Below are positions 11,138 through 19,695 of a DNA stretch of 64,000 bases, piece by piece (position 1 is the first letter of the stretch; the number at the start of each line of letters is the position of its first letter). The stretch is taken from assembly GCA_025360045.1 (NCBI GenBank), contig JANYCY010000019.1, forward strand, positions 17,114 to 81,113, in the 5' to 3' direction. The notes under the pieces were generated by a model, which worked only from the letters and a program-made list of their open reading frames with translations, did no database searches and had not been told where the DNA came from. A program made the position numbers and the translations under genes. Source of the stretch: Janthinobacterium sp. Its GTDB lineage: Bacteria > Pseudomonadota > Gammaproteobacteria > Burkholderiales > Chitinibacteraceae.

Positions 11138-12736
11138 ATGCGATTGAAACAGCTCGGATATATTCTCGCTACGGCGTGTGCTTTGAATACGGGGGCTGCA
11201 ATGGCCGCCGGCAAAACTCTGATTTTCTGCTCTGAAGGCAGCCCCGCCGGTTTTGATCCGGTACGCTATACCTCTGGTACTGATTTCGATGCTTCTGCCG
11301 AAACTGTTTTCAATCGCTTGGTGCAATTCAAGCAAGGCTCTACCCAAATTGAGCCAGGCCTTGCTGAGAAATGGGAAGTATCGCCAGATGGTCTGACTTA
11401 CACCTTTAATCTGCGTAAAGGCGTTAAGTTTCATACCACGCCATACTTTAAGCCAAGTCGTGATTTTAATGCCGACGATGTGGAATTCACTTTCCAACGC
11501 ATGACGAACAAAAACCTGCCATTTAATAAGGCAGCGCCATCTGATTTCCCTTATGTATCGGATATGGCTCTAGACACCAATATTGTGGGTATCGAAAAAG
11601 TTGATGCTTACACTGTTCGCCTGAAGCTTAAAACCGTTGACGCCGCATTCTTGCAAAATATTGCTATGTCTTTTGCCTCAATCTATTCGGCTGAATACGC
11701 CGATAGCTTGGTGAAGAGCGGGAAGACTGCACAAATGAACACCATGCCGATTGGTACCGGTCCATTTGTGTTTAAGAGCTATCAAAAAGACAGCAATATC
11801 CGCTTTGATGCCAATGAGCAATATTGGAAGAAAGGCGATGTAAAACTGGGCAAGCTGATTTTTGCGATTACGCCAGATGCGTCTGTGCGTTACCAAAAAC
11901 TGCAAAAGGGTGAATGCCATGTGATGGTTTATCCTAAGCCTGCTGACTTAAAAGCCATGACGGCTAATCCTGATTTGACCGTGCCTTCACAAGCCGGTTT
12001 TAACTTGGGCTACTTGGCTTACAACGTTCAACACAAGCCGCTGGATAAATTAGAAGTGCGTCAAGCACTCGATATGGCGATTAACAAAAAAGCCATTATT
12101 GAAGCGGTTTATCAAGGTGCTGGTCAATCTGCGACCAACCCAATGCCGCCTACCCAGTGGTCTTACAATAAAAAACTGAAAGATGCGGCTTATGATCCGG
12201 TTAAAGCCAAGGCTTTGCTGAAGAAAGCCGGTATTGCCGAAGGCACCGAGATCACCCTGTGGGCGATGCCAGTACAGCGTCCGTACAACCCAAATGCAAA
12301 ATTAATGGCTGAAATGATTCAAGCCGATTGGGAAAAAGTAGGCATCAAGGGCAAGATCACCACTTACGAGTGGGGCGAGTATCTGAAGCGCGGTAAGGCT
12401 GGCGAGCACGACAGCATGCTGGTGGGCTGGACAGGTGACAATGGCGATCCTGATAACTGGCTAGGCGTGAATTTGGCTTGCGGCTCGCTGGAAGGCAATA
12501 ACTACGCTAAGTGGTGCGATAAAGAATTCGATGGCTTGATCACTAAAGCGCGTGCTCTTAATAATCAAGGCGAGCGCACTAAGCTGTATGAAAAAGCTCA
12601 GGAAATCTTTAAGCGCGAACTTCCTTGGACGACCGTTGCTCACTCGACGGTATATCAGCCGATGCGTAAAGAAGTACAAGGCTACAAGATCAGCCCATTT
12701 GGTCTGAACTCTTTTGTTGGCGTGAGCTTGAAATAA
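11138..12736 (+). CDS. dppA: Periplasmic dipeptide-binding protein DppA
   Basis: The 532-residue precursor has signal peptide MRLKQLGYILATACALNTGAAMA and starts at an ATG preceded by AAGGTGGGG. The mature protein begins KTLIFCSEGSPAGFDPVRYTSGTDFDAS and contains GLAEKWEVSPDGLTYTF, PIGTGPFVFKSYQKDS, YWKKGDVKLGKLIF, ITPDASVRYQKLQKGECHVM, LAYNVQHKPLDK and MVGWTGDNGDPDN. This matches E. coli DppA almost block by block, including the WTGDNGDPDN ligand loop. It captures di- and tripeptides for the DppBCDF permease encoded next. A strong terminator between dppA and dppB should make the binding protein more abundant than the permease. Confidence 0.95.
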   Translation: MRLKQLGYILATACALNTGAAMAAGKTLIFCSEGSPAGFDPVRYTSGTDFDASAETVFNRLVQFKQGSTQIEPGLAEKWEVSPDGLTYTFNLRKGVKFHTTPYFKPSRDFNADDVEFTFQRMTNKNLPFNKAAPSDFPYVSDMALDTNIVGIEKVDAYTVRLKLKTVDAAFLQNIAMSFASIYSAEYADSLVKSGKTAQMNTMPIGTGPFVFKSYQKDSNIRFDANEQYWKKGDVKLGKLIFAITPDASVRYQKLQKGECHVMVYPKPADLKAMTANPDLTVPSQAGFNLGYLAYNVQHKPLDKLEVRQALDMAINKKAIIEAVYQGAGQSATNPMPPTQWSYNKKLKDAAYDPVKAKALLKKAGIAEGTEITLWAMPVQRPYNPNAKLMAEMIQADWEKVGIKGKITTYEWGEYLKRGKAGEHDSMLVGWTGDNGDPDNWLGVNLACGSLEGNNYAKWCDKEFDGLITKARALNNQGERTKLYEKAQEIFKRELPWTTVAHSTVYQPMRKEVQGYKISPFGLNSFVGVSLK

Positions 12737-12754
12737 TTCTGCTTGAGTAAGAAG

Positions 12755-12786
12755 AGCGGCCGCTGCGATTCGGGCGGCCGTTTTTG
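12755..12786 (+). terminator. Terminator / attenuator between dppA and dppB
   Basis: GCGGCCG-type stem (CGGCCGC ... GGCGGCCG) followed by five T residues. Partial read-through would explain stoichiometric excess of the binding protein. Confidence 0.85.
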
Positions 12787-12819
12787 CGTAAGCGTTTTGA
12801 CAACAGGATTATTGTATTT

Positions 12820-12887
12820 GTAGGGCGGGTGAAACCCGCCGTTTACTGCGTTTTATGCCAAGGCTCGGCGGGTTCCACCCGCCCTAC
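12820..12887. repeat. Palindromic repeat family C, copy 2 (between dppA and dppB)
   Basis: GTAGGGCGGGTGAAACCCGCCG and its inverted partner CGGCGGGTTCCACCCGCCCTAC flank a 24-bp loop, giving ~22-bp arms with one mismatch. It sits inside the operon just upstream of the dppB Shine-Dalgarno. Confidence 0.85.
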
Positions 12888-12911
12888 AAATTGTCGTATG
12901 GGGAAATATCC

Positions 12912-13922
12912 ATGTTTAGTTTTATTTTTCGCCGCTTAAGCGTCACGATTCCTACCTTCTTAGGCATCACCGTTTTGGCGTTTGCCCTGATCCATATGAT
13001 CCCCGGTGACCCGGTATTGGTGATGGTGGGTGAGCGTCGTTTAGACCCTGAATTTTATCGCCAAGCCCTGATCCGGCTTGGTTTAGATCAGCCTTTATAT
13101 GTGCAGTATTGGCACTATCTGCTGAAAGTATTGCAAGGCGATCTGGGCCAGTCGCTGGTCTCGCATGAGCCGGTGATTAAAGACTTTTGGGCACTGTTTC
13201 CGGCCACATTAGAGCTGTCGATCTGCGCCATGTTGGTGGCATCGGTATTTGGCTTAGCGATCGGCATGATTGCCGCCATTCGCCGTGGTAGTTGGATAGA
13301 CCACACCGTGATGGGCGCTGCACTGACTGGCTATTCAATGCCGGTGTTCTGGTTGGGCTTGCAATTGATTATGTTGTTTTCGGTGCAGCTCGGCTGGACG
13401 CCGGTTTCTGGCCGTATCGATCTGGAATTCGACATCACCCGCGTCACTGGCCTGATGCTGATCGACACGCTGATCTCGGGCGAAGCGGGTGCGTTTAAAT
13501 CGGCCTTTATGCATCTGATTTTACCGACCATCGTGCTGAGCACTATTCCGATGGCGGTGATTGCGCGGATGACGCGCTCGTCCATGCTCGAAGTGCTGCG
13601 TGAAGAATATATCCGTACCGCTCGCGCCAAAGGCTTATCCCGCACGCGTATTGTGTTGGTGCATGCGCTGCGTAATGCCCTGATGACCGTGGTGACGGTG
13701 ATTGGTTTGCAAGTGGGAACCATGCTGGCGGGCGCTGTGCTGACCGAGAGTATTTTCTCTTGGCCGGGTATTGGTAAATGGCTGATCGATTCGATTTCGC
13801 GTCGTGATTATCCGGTGGTGCAGGGCGGTATTTTATTGATCGCCACACTGATTATTATTGTGAACCTGCTGGTTGATGTGCTGTATGGCGTTATCAATCC
13901 ACGTATTCGCCACGCGAGGTAA
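12912..13922 (+). CDS. dppB: Dipeptide ABC transporter permease DppB
   Basis: The ATG at 12912, with GGGGA upstream, gives 336 residues beginning MFSFIFRRLSVTIPTFLGITVLAFALIHMIPGDPV, the usual DppB/OppB N-terminus. Earlier in-frame codons lie in repeat C. About six membrane helices; the EAA loop that docks the ATPases is EYIRTARAKGLSRTRIVLVHALRNAL. It forms the inner-membrane channel with DppC. It starts after the dppA terminator and the repeat, and the dppC ATG begins 3 nt after its stop, within one transcription unit. Confidence 0.94.
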   Translation: MFSFIFRRLSVTIPTFLGITVLAFALIHMIPGDPVLVMVGERRLDPEFYRQALIRLGLDQPLYVQYWHYLLKVLQGDLGQSLVSHEPVIKDFWALFPATLELSICAMLVASVFGLAIGMIAAIRRGSWIDHTVMGAALTGYSMPVFWLGLQLIMLFSVQLGWTPVSGRIDLEFDITRVTGLMLIDTLISGEAGAFKSAFMHLILPTIVLSTIPMAVIARMTRSSMLEVLREEYIRTARAKGLSRTRIVLVHALRNALMTVVTVIGLQVGTMLAGAVLTESIFSWPGIGKWLIDSISRRDYPVVQGGILLIATLIIIVNLLVDVLYGVINPRIRHAR

Positions 13923-13924
13923 GT

Positions 13925-14836
13925 ATGACAAACGCTACAACATTGGCCACGGCTGAGCCGCTTTACAGCTATCCATCCCCGATTAAAGAATTTTGGCAAA
14001 GCTTTAGCAGCAACCGTGGGGCCTTGGTTTCTTTTATCTTTTTTGTGCTCTTGGTCTTGGCTGCGCTGTTTGCGCCGTGGCTGGCTCCGCATTCGCCCAC
14101 CGAGCAATACCGCGAGTTTTTCCTGAGCCCTCCCGCTTGGCAAACTGGTGGGTCAATGCAGTTTATTTTTGGCACCGATGAAGTCGGCCGCGATATCTTA
14201 AGCCGCCTCTTACACGGCGCGCGCTTAAGCTTATTGATTGGCCTGATCTCGGTACTGATGTCGCTGTTGCCGGGCATTGTACTGGGCATGATCGCCGCCT
14301 TCTATCCCAACTTTATTGGCACATCGATTATGCGGGCGATGGATGTGATGATGGCGCTGCCTTCATTACTGCTGGCGGTCGCGATTGTGGCTGTGCTTGG
14401 GCCGGGCTTGCTGAATACGATTCTGGCGATTTCTGTGGTGAGCTTGCCCTCCTATGTGCGCTTGGCAAGGGCATCGGCCATGGGCGAGTTATCTAAAGAC
14501 TATGTGATTGCTTCCCGATTATCCGGTGCAGGCCAGCTACGTTTGATGTTTAACACCGTGCTGCCTAATTGCATGGCTCCCTTGATCGTGCAAGCGACGA
14601 TGGGTTTTTCAGCGGCCATCCTAGACGCTGCCGCACTGGGCTTCTTAGGCCTTGGCGCTCAGCCACCGCTGCCTGAATGGGGCACGATGCTGGCTTCCGC
14701 CCGCGACTATATCGAGCGCGCTTGGTGGGTTGTGACCATGCCGGGGGTAACGATTCTGATCACCGTACTGGCACTCAACCTAATGGGCGACGGCCTGCGC
14801 GACGCGCTGGATCCAAAACTGAAAAAGCTGGCTTAA
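13925..14836 (+). CDS. dppC: Dipeptide ABC transporter permease DppC
   Basis: 303 residues. N-terminal OppC_N region FWQSFSSNRGALVSFIFFVLLVLAALFAPWLAPHSP, then FGTDEVGRDILSRLLHGARLSL and the EAA loop DYVIASRLSGAGQLRLMFNTVLPNCMAPL. The Shine-Dalgarno GAGGTAAG contains the dppB stop codon. It pairs with DppB to form the transmembrane pore. A D-family repeat separates it from dppD. Confidence 0.94.
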   Translation: MTNATTLATAEPLYSYPSPIKEFWQSFSSNRGALVSFIFFVLLVLAALFAPWLAPHSPTEQYREFFLSPPAWQTGGSMQFIFGTDEVGRDILSRLLHGARLSLLIGLISVLMSLLPGIVLGMIAAFYPNFIGTSIMRAMDVMMALPSLLLAVAIVAVLGPGLLNTILAISVVSLPSYVRLARASAMGELSKDYVIASRLSGAGQLRLMFNTVLPNCMAPLIVQATMGFSAAILDAAALGFLGLGAQPPLPEWGTMLASARDYIERAWWVVTMPGVTILITVLALNLMGDGLRDALDPKLKKLA

Positions 14837-14842
14837 AAAAAA

Positions 14843-14968
14843 CATAAATCTTCGACACAGAGGACACGGAGAAGGACAAAACCGAAAACACGGAGAAAAT
14901 CTCCCTTGGTTTTCTCCGTGAAACTCCGTGTTCTCTGTGCTCTCCGTGGTTCAAGATTTGGGTTTGCT
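14843..14968. repeat. Repeat family D, copy 1 (inverted pair between dppC and dppD)
   Basis: ACACAGAGGACACGGAGAA units face their complement TTCTCCGTGAAACTCCGTG...CTCCGTGGTTCAAGATTT, so the transcript could fold into a long irregular hairpin. The core unit is about nine bases (ACACGGAGA). A CCCTCTCCC...GAGGGCGAGGGG inverted stretch follows at ~15000-15035. Confidence 0.75.
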
Positions 14969-15078
14969 TTAACTGTGAACGGTTGATGTCGCTCCTGCAC
15001 CCTCTCCCCTTGCCCTCTCCCTGAGGGCGAGGGGGACGGGCAGCGCCTTTGGCGCAAATTATTTTTAGCGAGTAAACG

Positions 15079-16059
15079 ATGAGTTTATTAGATATAAAAA
15101 ACCTCTCCGTAGCGTTTGGTTCGGTTGATAAGCCATTTCGGGCGGTAGAAAGCGTCGATTTTTCGATTAACCGTGGCGAGATCGTTGGGATTGTTGGCGA
15201 ATCGGGCTCGGGTAAAAGCGTGACCATGCTGGCCTTGATGGGCTTGATCGACGCCCCTGGCCGCGTCACTGCGGATGAATTGTCTTTTGAAGGCAAAGAC
15301 CTGCTGAATATGAAGGCAGGCGAGAAGCGCAAGATTATCGGCAAAGATATCGCCATGATTTTCCAAGACGCACTCTCCAGCCTAAACCCAGCCTATACCG
15401 TCGGCTATCAGCTGATGGAAACACTGCGCCAGCATGAAGGCCTGCGTGGTGCTGCGGCTAAGGCGCGAGCGATTGAGCTACTGGAAATGGTAGAGATTCC
15501 TGATGCCAAATCACGCCTCGATGCCTATCCGCATCAATTATCCGGCGGGATGAGCCAGCGGGTGATGATTGCCATGGCGATTGCCTGCAAGCCGCGTTTG
15601 CTGATCGCCGATGAGCCAACTACCGCGCTCGATGTAACGGTGCAAGCGCAGATTATGGAGCTGTTGGTTAATCTGCAAAAGCAGCACGATATGGCGCTGA
15701 TCCTGATTACCCACGATCTGGCCGTGATTGCCGAAGTAGCGCAGCGCGTGGTGGTGATGTACGCCGGCCAAGTGGCTGAAACCAGCCCTGTACCCGCTAT
15801 TTTTGACATCCCGCGCCATCCATATACCCAAGCCTTGCTCCGCTCTATTCCTGAGCACAGCAAGGGCGCGCATCGTCTGGCGACTTTACCTGGCGTGGTG
15901 CCGGGGCAATACGATAGGCCCGTGGGTTGTCTGCTGTCGCCACGCTGCCCCTATGTACAAGAGTCCTGTAAAACAAATCGTCCGGCACTGATCACTACGG
16001 GCACAAGCACCGTGCGCTGTATTACACCGCTGGATGAAGCTGGGAGACCGCAAGCATGA
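15079..16059 (+). CDS. dppD: Dipeptide ABC transporter ATP-binding protein DppD
   Basis: 326 residues. Walker A G40-ESGSGKS, signature L154-SGG-MSQR, Walker B LLIAD178-E-PTTALD and the switch His in LITHDLAV. The C-terminal extension [17 protein letters not shown], with clustered Cys, is typical of oligopeptide-transporter ATPases, where it may bind an Fe-S cluster or shape the domain. It overlaps dppF by ATGA, so the two ATPases are translationally coupled and form the heterodimer that powers uptake. Confidence 0.94.
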   Translation: MSLLDIKNLSVAFGSVDKPFRAVESVDFSINRGEIVGIVGESGSGKSVTMLALMGLIDAPGRVTADELSFEGKDLLNMKAGEKRKIIGKDIAMIFQDALSSLNPAYTVGYQLMETLRQHEGLRGAAAKARAIELLEMVEIPDAKSRLDAYPHQLSGGMSQRVMIAMAIACKPRLLIADEPTTALDVTVQAQIMELLVNLQKQHDMALILITHDLAVIAEVAQRVVVMYAGQVAETSPVPAIFDIPRHPYTQALLRSIPEHSKGAHRLATLPGVVPGQYDRPVGCLLSPRCPYVQESCKTNRPALITTGTSTVRCITPLDEAGRPQA

Positions 16060-17033
16060 GCAATAATCCGATCCTAGTCGCCAGCGAAATTACTCGCCAT
16101 TACCACGTTTCACGCGGCTTTATGAAGCCTGCAGCCACGGTAAAAGCCTTAAATGGCGTGAGCTTTAGCCTAGAAGCCCAGAAAACACTGGCCGTTGTGG
16201 GCGAATCGGGCTGTGGTAAATCAACCTTAGCGCGTCAGCTCACCCTGATCGAAGACTTGACCAGCGGTCAGCTACAAATCGCCGGCATCGATACCGTAGG
16301 TGCTAGCGTTGCTGATCTAAAAGCACTGCGCCCCAAGGTGCAGATGGTGTTTCAAAACCCCTATGCATCTTTAAACCCGCGCAAACAAATCGGCACCATG
16401 CTGGCCGAGCCACTGCTGTTGAATACTTCTTTAAGCGCCGCCGAGCGCGAAGAGAAAGTACGCGCCATGATGACGCGTGTTGGCCTGCGCCCTGAGCACT
16501 ATCATCGCTATCCGCATATGTTCTCCGGCGGCCAGCGCCAGCGTATTGCTGTGGCGCGCGCCATGATGCTGAACCCGAGTGTGGTGGTAGCAGACGAGCC
16601 GACTTCGGCTCTGGATGTATCGATTCAGGCGCAGATTTTGAATCTGTTTATGGATCTACAAGACGAGCTGGGTATCGCCTACGTCTTTATCAGCCACAAC
16701 CTATCCGTGGTTGAGCACGTCGCTGATGATGTGATGGTGATGTACTTTGGCCGCGCGGTAGAGCACGGCAGTAAAGAAGTCTTGTTTGATCGCCCGCTGC
16801 ACCCCTATACCCGTGCCCTGATGTCGGCCACGCCAGCTATTCGCGCCGAAGATCGTGGTGCAAAAGTGAAGCTACTCGGCGAGCTGCCATCCCCGCTCAA
16901 CCCACCAACAGGCTGCGCCTTCAACACCCGCTGCCCCTTTGCTACCGACCACTGCCGCAAAGAAGTACCACAGCTGCGCACCGTCGAAGGCCGCTTAGTG
17001 GCTTGCCATCGGATTGAAGAAATTACGGTTTGA
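16056..17033 (+). CDS. dppF: Dipeptide ABC transporter ATP-binding protein DppF
   Basis: 325 residues. Walker A G49-ESGCGKST, signature F156-SGGQRQR, Walker B VVVAD180-E-PTSALD and switch His in ISHNLSVV. The C-terminal region [17 protein letters not shown] is again the oligopeptide-type Cys-rich tail. It is the last gene of dppABCDF and ends at a strong terminator. Confidence 0.94.
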   Translation: MSNNPILVASEITRHYHVSRGFMKPAATVKALNGVSFSLEAQKTLAVVGESGCGKSTLARQLTLIEDLTSGQLQIAGIDTVGASVADLKALRPKVQMVFQNPYASLNPRKQIGTMLAEPLLLNTSLSAAEREEKVRAMMTRVGLRPEHYHRYPHMFSGGQRQRIAVARAMMLNPSVVVADEPTSALDVSIQAQILNLFMDLQDELGIAYVFISHNLSVVEHVADDVMVMYFGRAVEHGSKEVLFDRPLHPYTRALMSATPAIRAEDRGAKVKLLGELPSPLNPPTGCAFNTRCPFATDHCRKEVPQLRTVEGRLVACHRIEEITV

Positions 17034-17062
17034 TGTAATGCGCGTGGGCAATGCCCGCCAGT

Positions 17063-17115
17063 AAAACAATACGCCGCCATACCCATATCGGGATGGCGGC
17101 GTATTGTTTTTGGTC
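17063..17115 (+). terminator. Terminator of the dpp operon
   Basis: ACAATACGCCGCCAT pairs with ATGGCGGCGTATTGT and is followed by a T run: a perfect 15-bp stem. Confidence 0.92.
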
Positions 17116-17446
17116 GCCTAAAGGGGCTGGCTTGATTCACCCTATTCCCCTTTTGATCCCCTCGTGCTCATGTGGACTTGTGCCGGGATGCTCAATTATC
17201 TGCAATTATCAAAAAACCATAATTTATGAAAAATTGATAATTCAAGGTAATGGCAATGAAAATTTATAGAATGGCAGGCTGGGCTAAAACTTTTCCATGC
17301 CTATATTTTTACTTTTTTATGGGATTTAACTGATGTTAATGTAAGCAAGGCCCCGACTCTTCCTCAATTAAAATGGCCTTTTTTTGGGTAAAAAGGCCAT
17401 TTTTATGTCCTGAATCTATCCGACGTGATTTTCTTATCTATGGCGG
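17116..17446. other. Gene-free interval with a bidirectional terminator-like hairpin
   Basis: The only structure seen is AAAATGGCC (17370-17378) pairing with GGCCATTTTT (17395-17404), flanked by A/T runs on both sides. It probably ends the minus-strand XRE gene. Nothing else in the interval looks coding. Confidence 0.6.
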
Positions 17447-17788
17447 CTAGGAACGCGGTGACTGTAAACGGCTGAGTAGGCGCACAAATTCGATGGTCAG
17501 ACGTTGATTTTCAGCATTGAGGCTGCGGTAGTTGCGCAGGAGTTGTTTGATGTCGTCGAGTTCGGCAGGCGCGGTTTGGGTATCAGTGTTACAGGCTGCG
17601 GCGATCAGCTCGGCGGGGGTGATTTTGAGTGCACTAGAGATAGGTTCCAAAATGCAAAGGGCAGGCTGCTGTGTGCCGCGCTCAATACGCGACAAATTAC
17701 CTGCGTCGGTGCCGATTTCAAGAGCAAGCTGTTCAAGCGTTGCACCTTGCTCCACACGCAACTTTCTAATGACTGATCCTATGTTCAT
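17447..17788 (-). CDS. XRE-family helix-turn-helix regulator, probable control protein of the type III RM locus
   Basis: The 113-residue protein begins MNIGSVIRKLRVEQGATLEQLALEIGTDAGNLSRIERGTQQP, a Cro/cI-type HTH covering residues ~5-60. A helical C-terminal tail (DDIKQLLRNYRSLNAENQRLTIEFVRLLSRL) suits dimerisation. It is divergent from the methyltransferase gene, with TTTGCG-N5-CGCAAA palindromes in between, the usual arrangement for an autoregulated controller of a restriction-modification system. No strong Shine-Dalgarno is seen; a GGCCGGA/TCCGGCC palindrome overlaps the region directly upstream of its ATG. Confidence 0.85.
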   Translation of the reverse strand: MNIGSVIRKLRVEQGATLEQLALEIGTDAGNLSRIERGTQQPALCILEPISSALKITPAELIAAACNTDTQTAPAELDDIKQLLRNYRSLNAENQRLTIEFVRLLSRLQSPRS

Positions 17789-17789
17789 A

Positions 17790-17895
17790 GGCCGGATTTT
17801 CCGGCCTGATTTGCGTCTGGCGCAAAGCGTATCCGCAAATAATACTTGTCTTAATTTGCGTTAAACGCAAATAATATGAGGTTTATTTGCGTATT
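17790..17895. promoter_or_regulatory. Divergent XRE-mod control region with repeated palindromic operators
   Basis: Two near-identical palindromes share one design: TTTGCG-TCTGG-CGCAAA (17810-17826) and ATTTGCG-TTAAA-CGCAAAT (17854-17872). Half-sites CCGCAAAT (~17833) and ATTTGCG (~17885) follow the same phase. AGGCCGGA-TTT-TCCGGCCT lies at 17788-17806. Several equal sites between divergent genes suggest cooperative binding by the XRE dimer. The centres are about 45 bp apart. Confidence 0.75.
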
Positions 17896-17911
17896 CGCTA
17901 AGTAGACCAAC

Positions 17912-19492
17912 ATGCCAAAGCTGCACTGGATCGGCAAAGATAAAGTCGTCCACCATCACCGCGACGTACCATATCGTGCGCTCGACCTGAAATATCGCTT
18001 TGCTGCACCCGAAGGAACACCCGCTAATAGCAGAGGCAACCGCATTATTCATGGCGATAATCTCGACGCGCTAAAAAGCCTAATTCCTGAGTTTGAAGGA
18101 AAGGTTAATTGCATCTATATCGACCCGCCGTACAACACCGGTAACGAAGGCTGGGTGTACAACGACGCCGTTAACGATCCAAAAATGCAAAAGTGGCTAG
18201 GGCAGGTAGTTGGCAAAGAAGGCGAAGATTTAACGCGGCACGATAAATGGCTGTGCATGATGTACCCGCGTTTGAAATTGCTACATCGGCTACTGGCGAA
18301 GGATGGGGTGATTTTTGTTTCGATTGATGATGAAGAAATAACTCACTTACGTTTGATAATGGATGAGATATTTAAACCATCTGCTTTTATCGGGCAATTT
18401 ATCTGGAAAAGTCGCCAAAATAAAGATAACCGAACGAAGAATGGCGCATCAATCGATCACGAATATGTACTTTGCTATGGATCTAGAATTCGTGGCGATG
18501 AACGAAACATTAGTCAGTACAGCAATCATGATGAAGACCCTCGTGGTTTGTGGACGAGCGGTAATATGGTTGGTTTAGCAGGTAAAGATGCTCGCCCTAA
18601 TTTGCATTACGAGTTAATTGACCCAAGTACAGGGATTAATTATGGATGCCCAAATCAGGGGTGGCGTTTTGACCCTGCACGAATGGTTTCTTTAATTGGC
18701 GAGGGCCGAATTTTATGGCCAATAAGCCCAGATGGACGTCCAAGACAGAAAGTGTTCTTGGATGAAATGAGTTCAGAATTCACTGGTTTTTCATCCGTGC
18801 TCAATTTTGACTTATACACATATCATGGAACACGTGAAATCGAGTCCATATTTGGCACTCGGAATTTTGATTTTCCAAAATCATCAGATGTTGTTCTTAA
18901 GCTGATCAAGCAAGTGGCAACTTCTCCAGATGCCATCATCCTCGATTCCTTCGCCGGTTCCGGCACCACCGCGCACGCTGTCTTAAAACTCAATGCCCAG
19001 GACGGTGGAAATCGGCAGTTTATTCTGGTCGAAACCATGGATTACGCCGAAACCATTACTGCTGAGCGGGTACGCCGTGTGATGTCCGGCTATGGCGAGG
19101 GTACAAAAGCCGTGGCGGGTTTGGGTGGGGCATTTGATTTCTATAGCGTGGGCGCTAAGTTGTTTGATGAATTTGGCCACCTCAACCCTAAGGCCGATAT
19201 CACAGAAATCCGTAAATATATCGCGTGGCAAGAAGGCCTGAATATCGCCGAGCTGACTACGCCCGCACGCGATGCATCGCCGTATTGGCTGGGTGTTATC
19301 CATGCGGTGCCGCTGTATTTTTGCTATGCCGCCGATCAAGTCATGACACTGGATTTTGAGCTATTGGCCGAATTAAAAGTAGCGAAAGGTCGCTGCGTGA
19401 TTTACGCCGATCTTTGTACCTTGGGCGAAAAGTTTATGGCGCAAAGCCAAATTACTTTCAAAAAAATCCCGCGTGATATTGCCAAGTTGTGA
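17912..19492 (+). CDS. mod: Type III restriction-modification DNA methyltransferase (Mod)
   Basis: 526 residues. Motif IV D71-PPYNTG lies N-terminal to motif I D345-SFAGSGTTAHA, the beta-class order typical of type III Mod enzymes. RLKLLHRLLAKDGVIFVSIDDEE is the conserved region after motif IV; the central ~150-residue segment between the motifs is the likely target-recognition domain. Mod methylates adenine within an asymmetric site and guides the Res subunit. The sequence-specific target cannot be predicted. The separate res gene begins 203 bp downstream, after a B-family repeat. Confidence 0.9.
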   Translation: MPKLHWIGKDKVVHHHRDVPYRALDLKYRFAAPEGTPANSRGNRIIHGDNLDALKSLIPEFEGKVNCIYIDPPYNTGNEGWVYNDAVNDPKMQKWLGQVVGKEGEDLTRHDKWLCMMYPRLKLLHRLLAKDGVIFVSIDDEEITHLRLIMDEIFKPSAFIGQFIWKSRQNKDNRTKNGASIDHEYVLCYGSRIRGDERNISQYSNHDEDPRGLWTSGNMVGLAGKDARPNLHYELIDPSTGINYGCPNQGWRFDPARMVSLIGEGRILWPISPDGRPRQKVFLDEMSSEFTGFSSVLNFDLYTYHGTREIESIFGTRNFDFPKSSDVVLKLIKQVATSPDAIILDSFAGSGTTAHAVLKLNAQDGGNRQFILVETMDYAETITAERVRRVMSGYGEGTKAVAGLGGAFDFYSVGAKLFDEFGHLNPKADITEIRKYIAWQEGLNIAELTTPARDASPYWLGVIHAVPLYFCYAADQVMTLDFELLAELKVAKGRCVIYADLCTLGEKFMAQSQITFKKIPRDIAKL

Positions 19493-19504
19493 GTAGTTGA
19501 CTTT

Positions 19505-19645
19505 GCTTCCCCCTTTGTAAAAGGGGGATTGAGGGGGATTTGCTTTTAATGCCTCACATCTGCGGTTGATTCGACGCGTAGAAATCCCCCCTAGCCCCCC
19601 TTTTTCAAAGGGGGGGACGATTCCTTACCCTGTGTAGATGCTGAT
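19505..19645. repeat. Repeat family B, copy 1 (between mod and res)
   Basis: CCCCCTTTGTAAAAGGGGGATTGAGGGGGATTTGC and its inverted partner AAATCCCCCCTAGCCCCCCTTTTTCAAAGGGGG form a long imperfect palindrome of mostly G/C runs. The right end GTGTAGATGC matches the terminal repeat of copy 2; the left end is eroded. Confidence 0.75.
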
Positions 19646-19695
19646 TTTTCCATGGGTGCATTGGGCAAATATGTAATTTTTGTGAGCGTGAATAA

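Noticed and set aside
14775..15356. Minus-strand ORF of 193 codons over the dppC-dppD gap
   Set aside because: It runs antisense through dppD and repeat D; no start signals.
17051..17269. Plus-strand ORF after dppF
   Set aside because: It crosses the dpp terminator and has no ribosome site or recognisable features.
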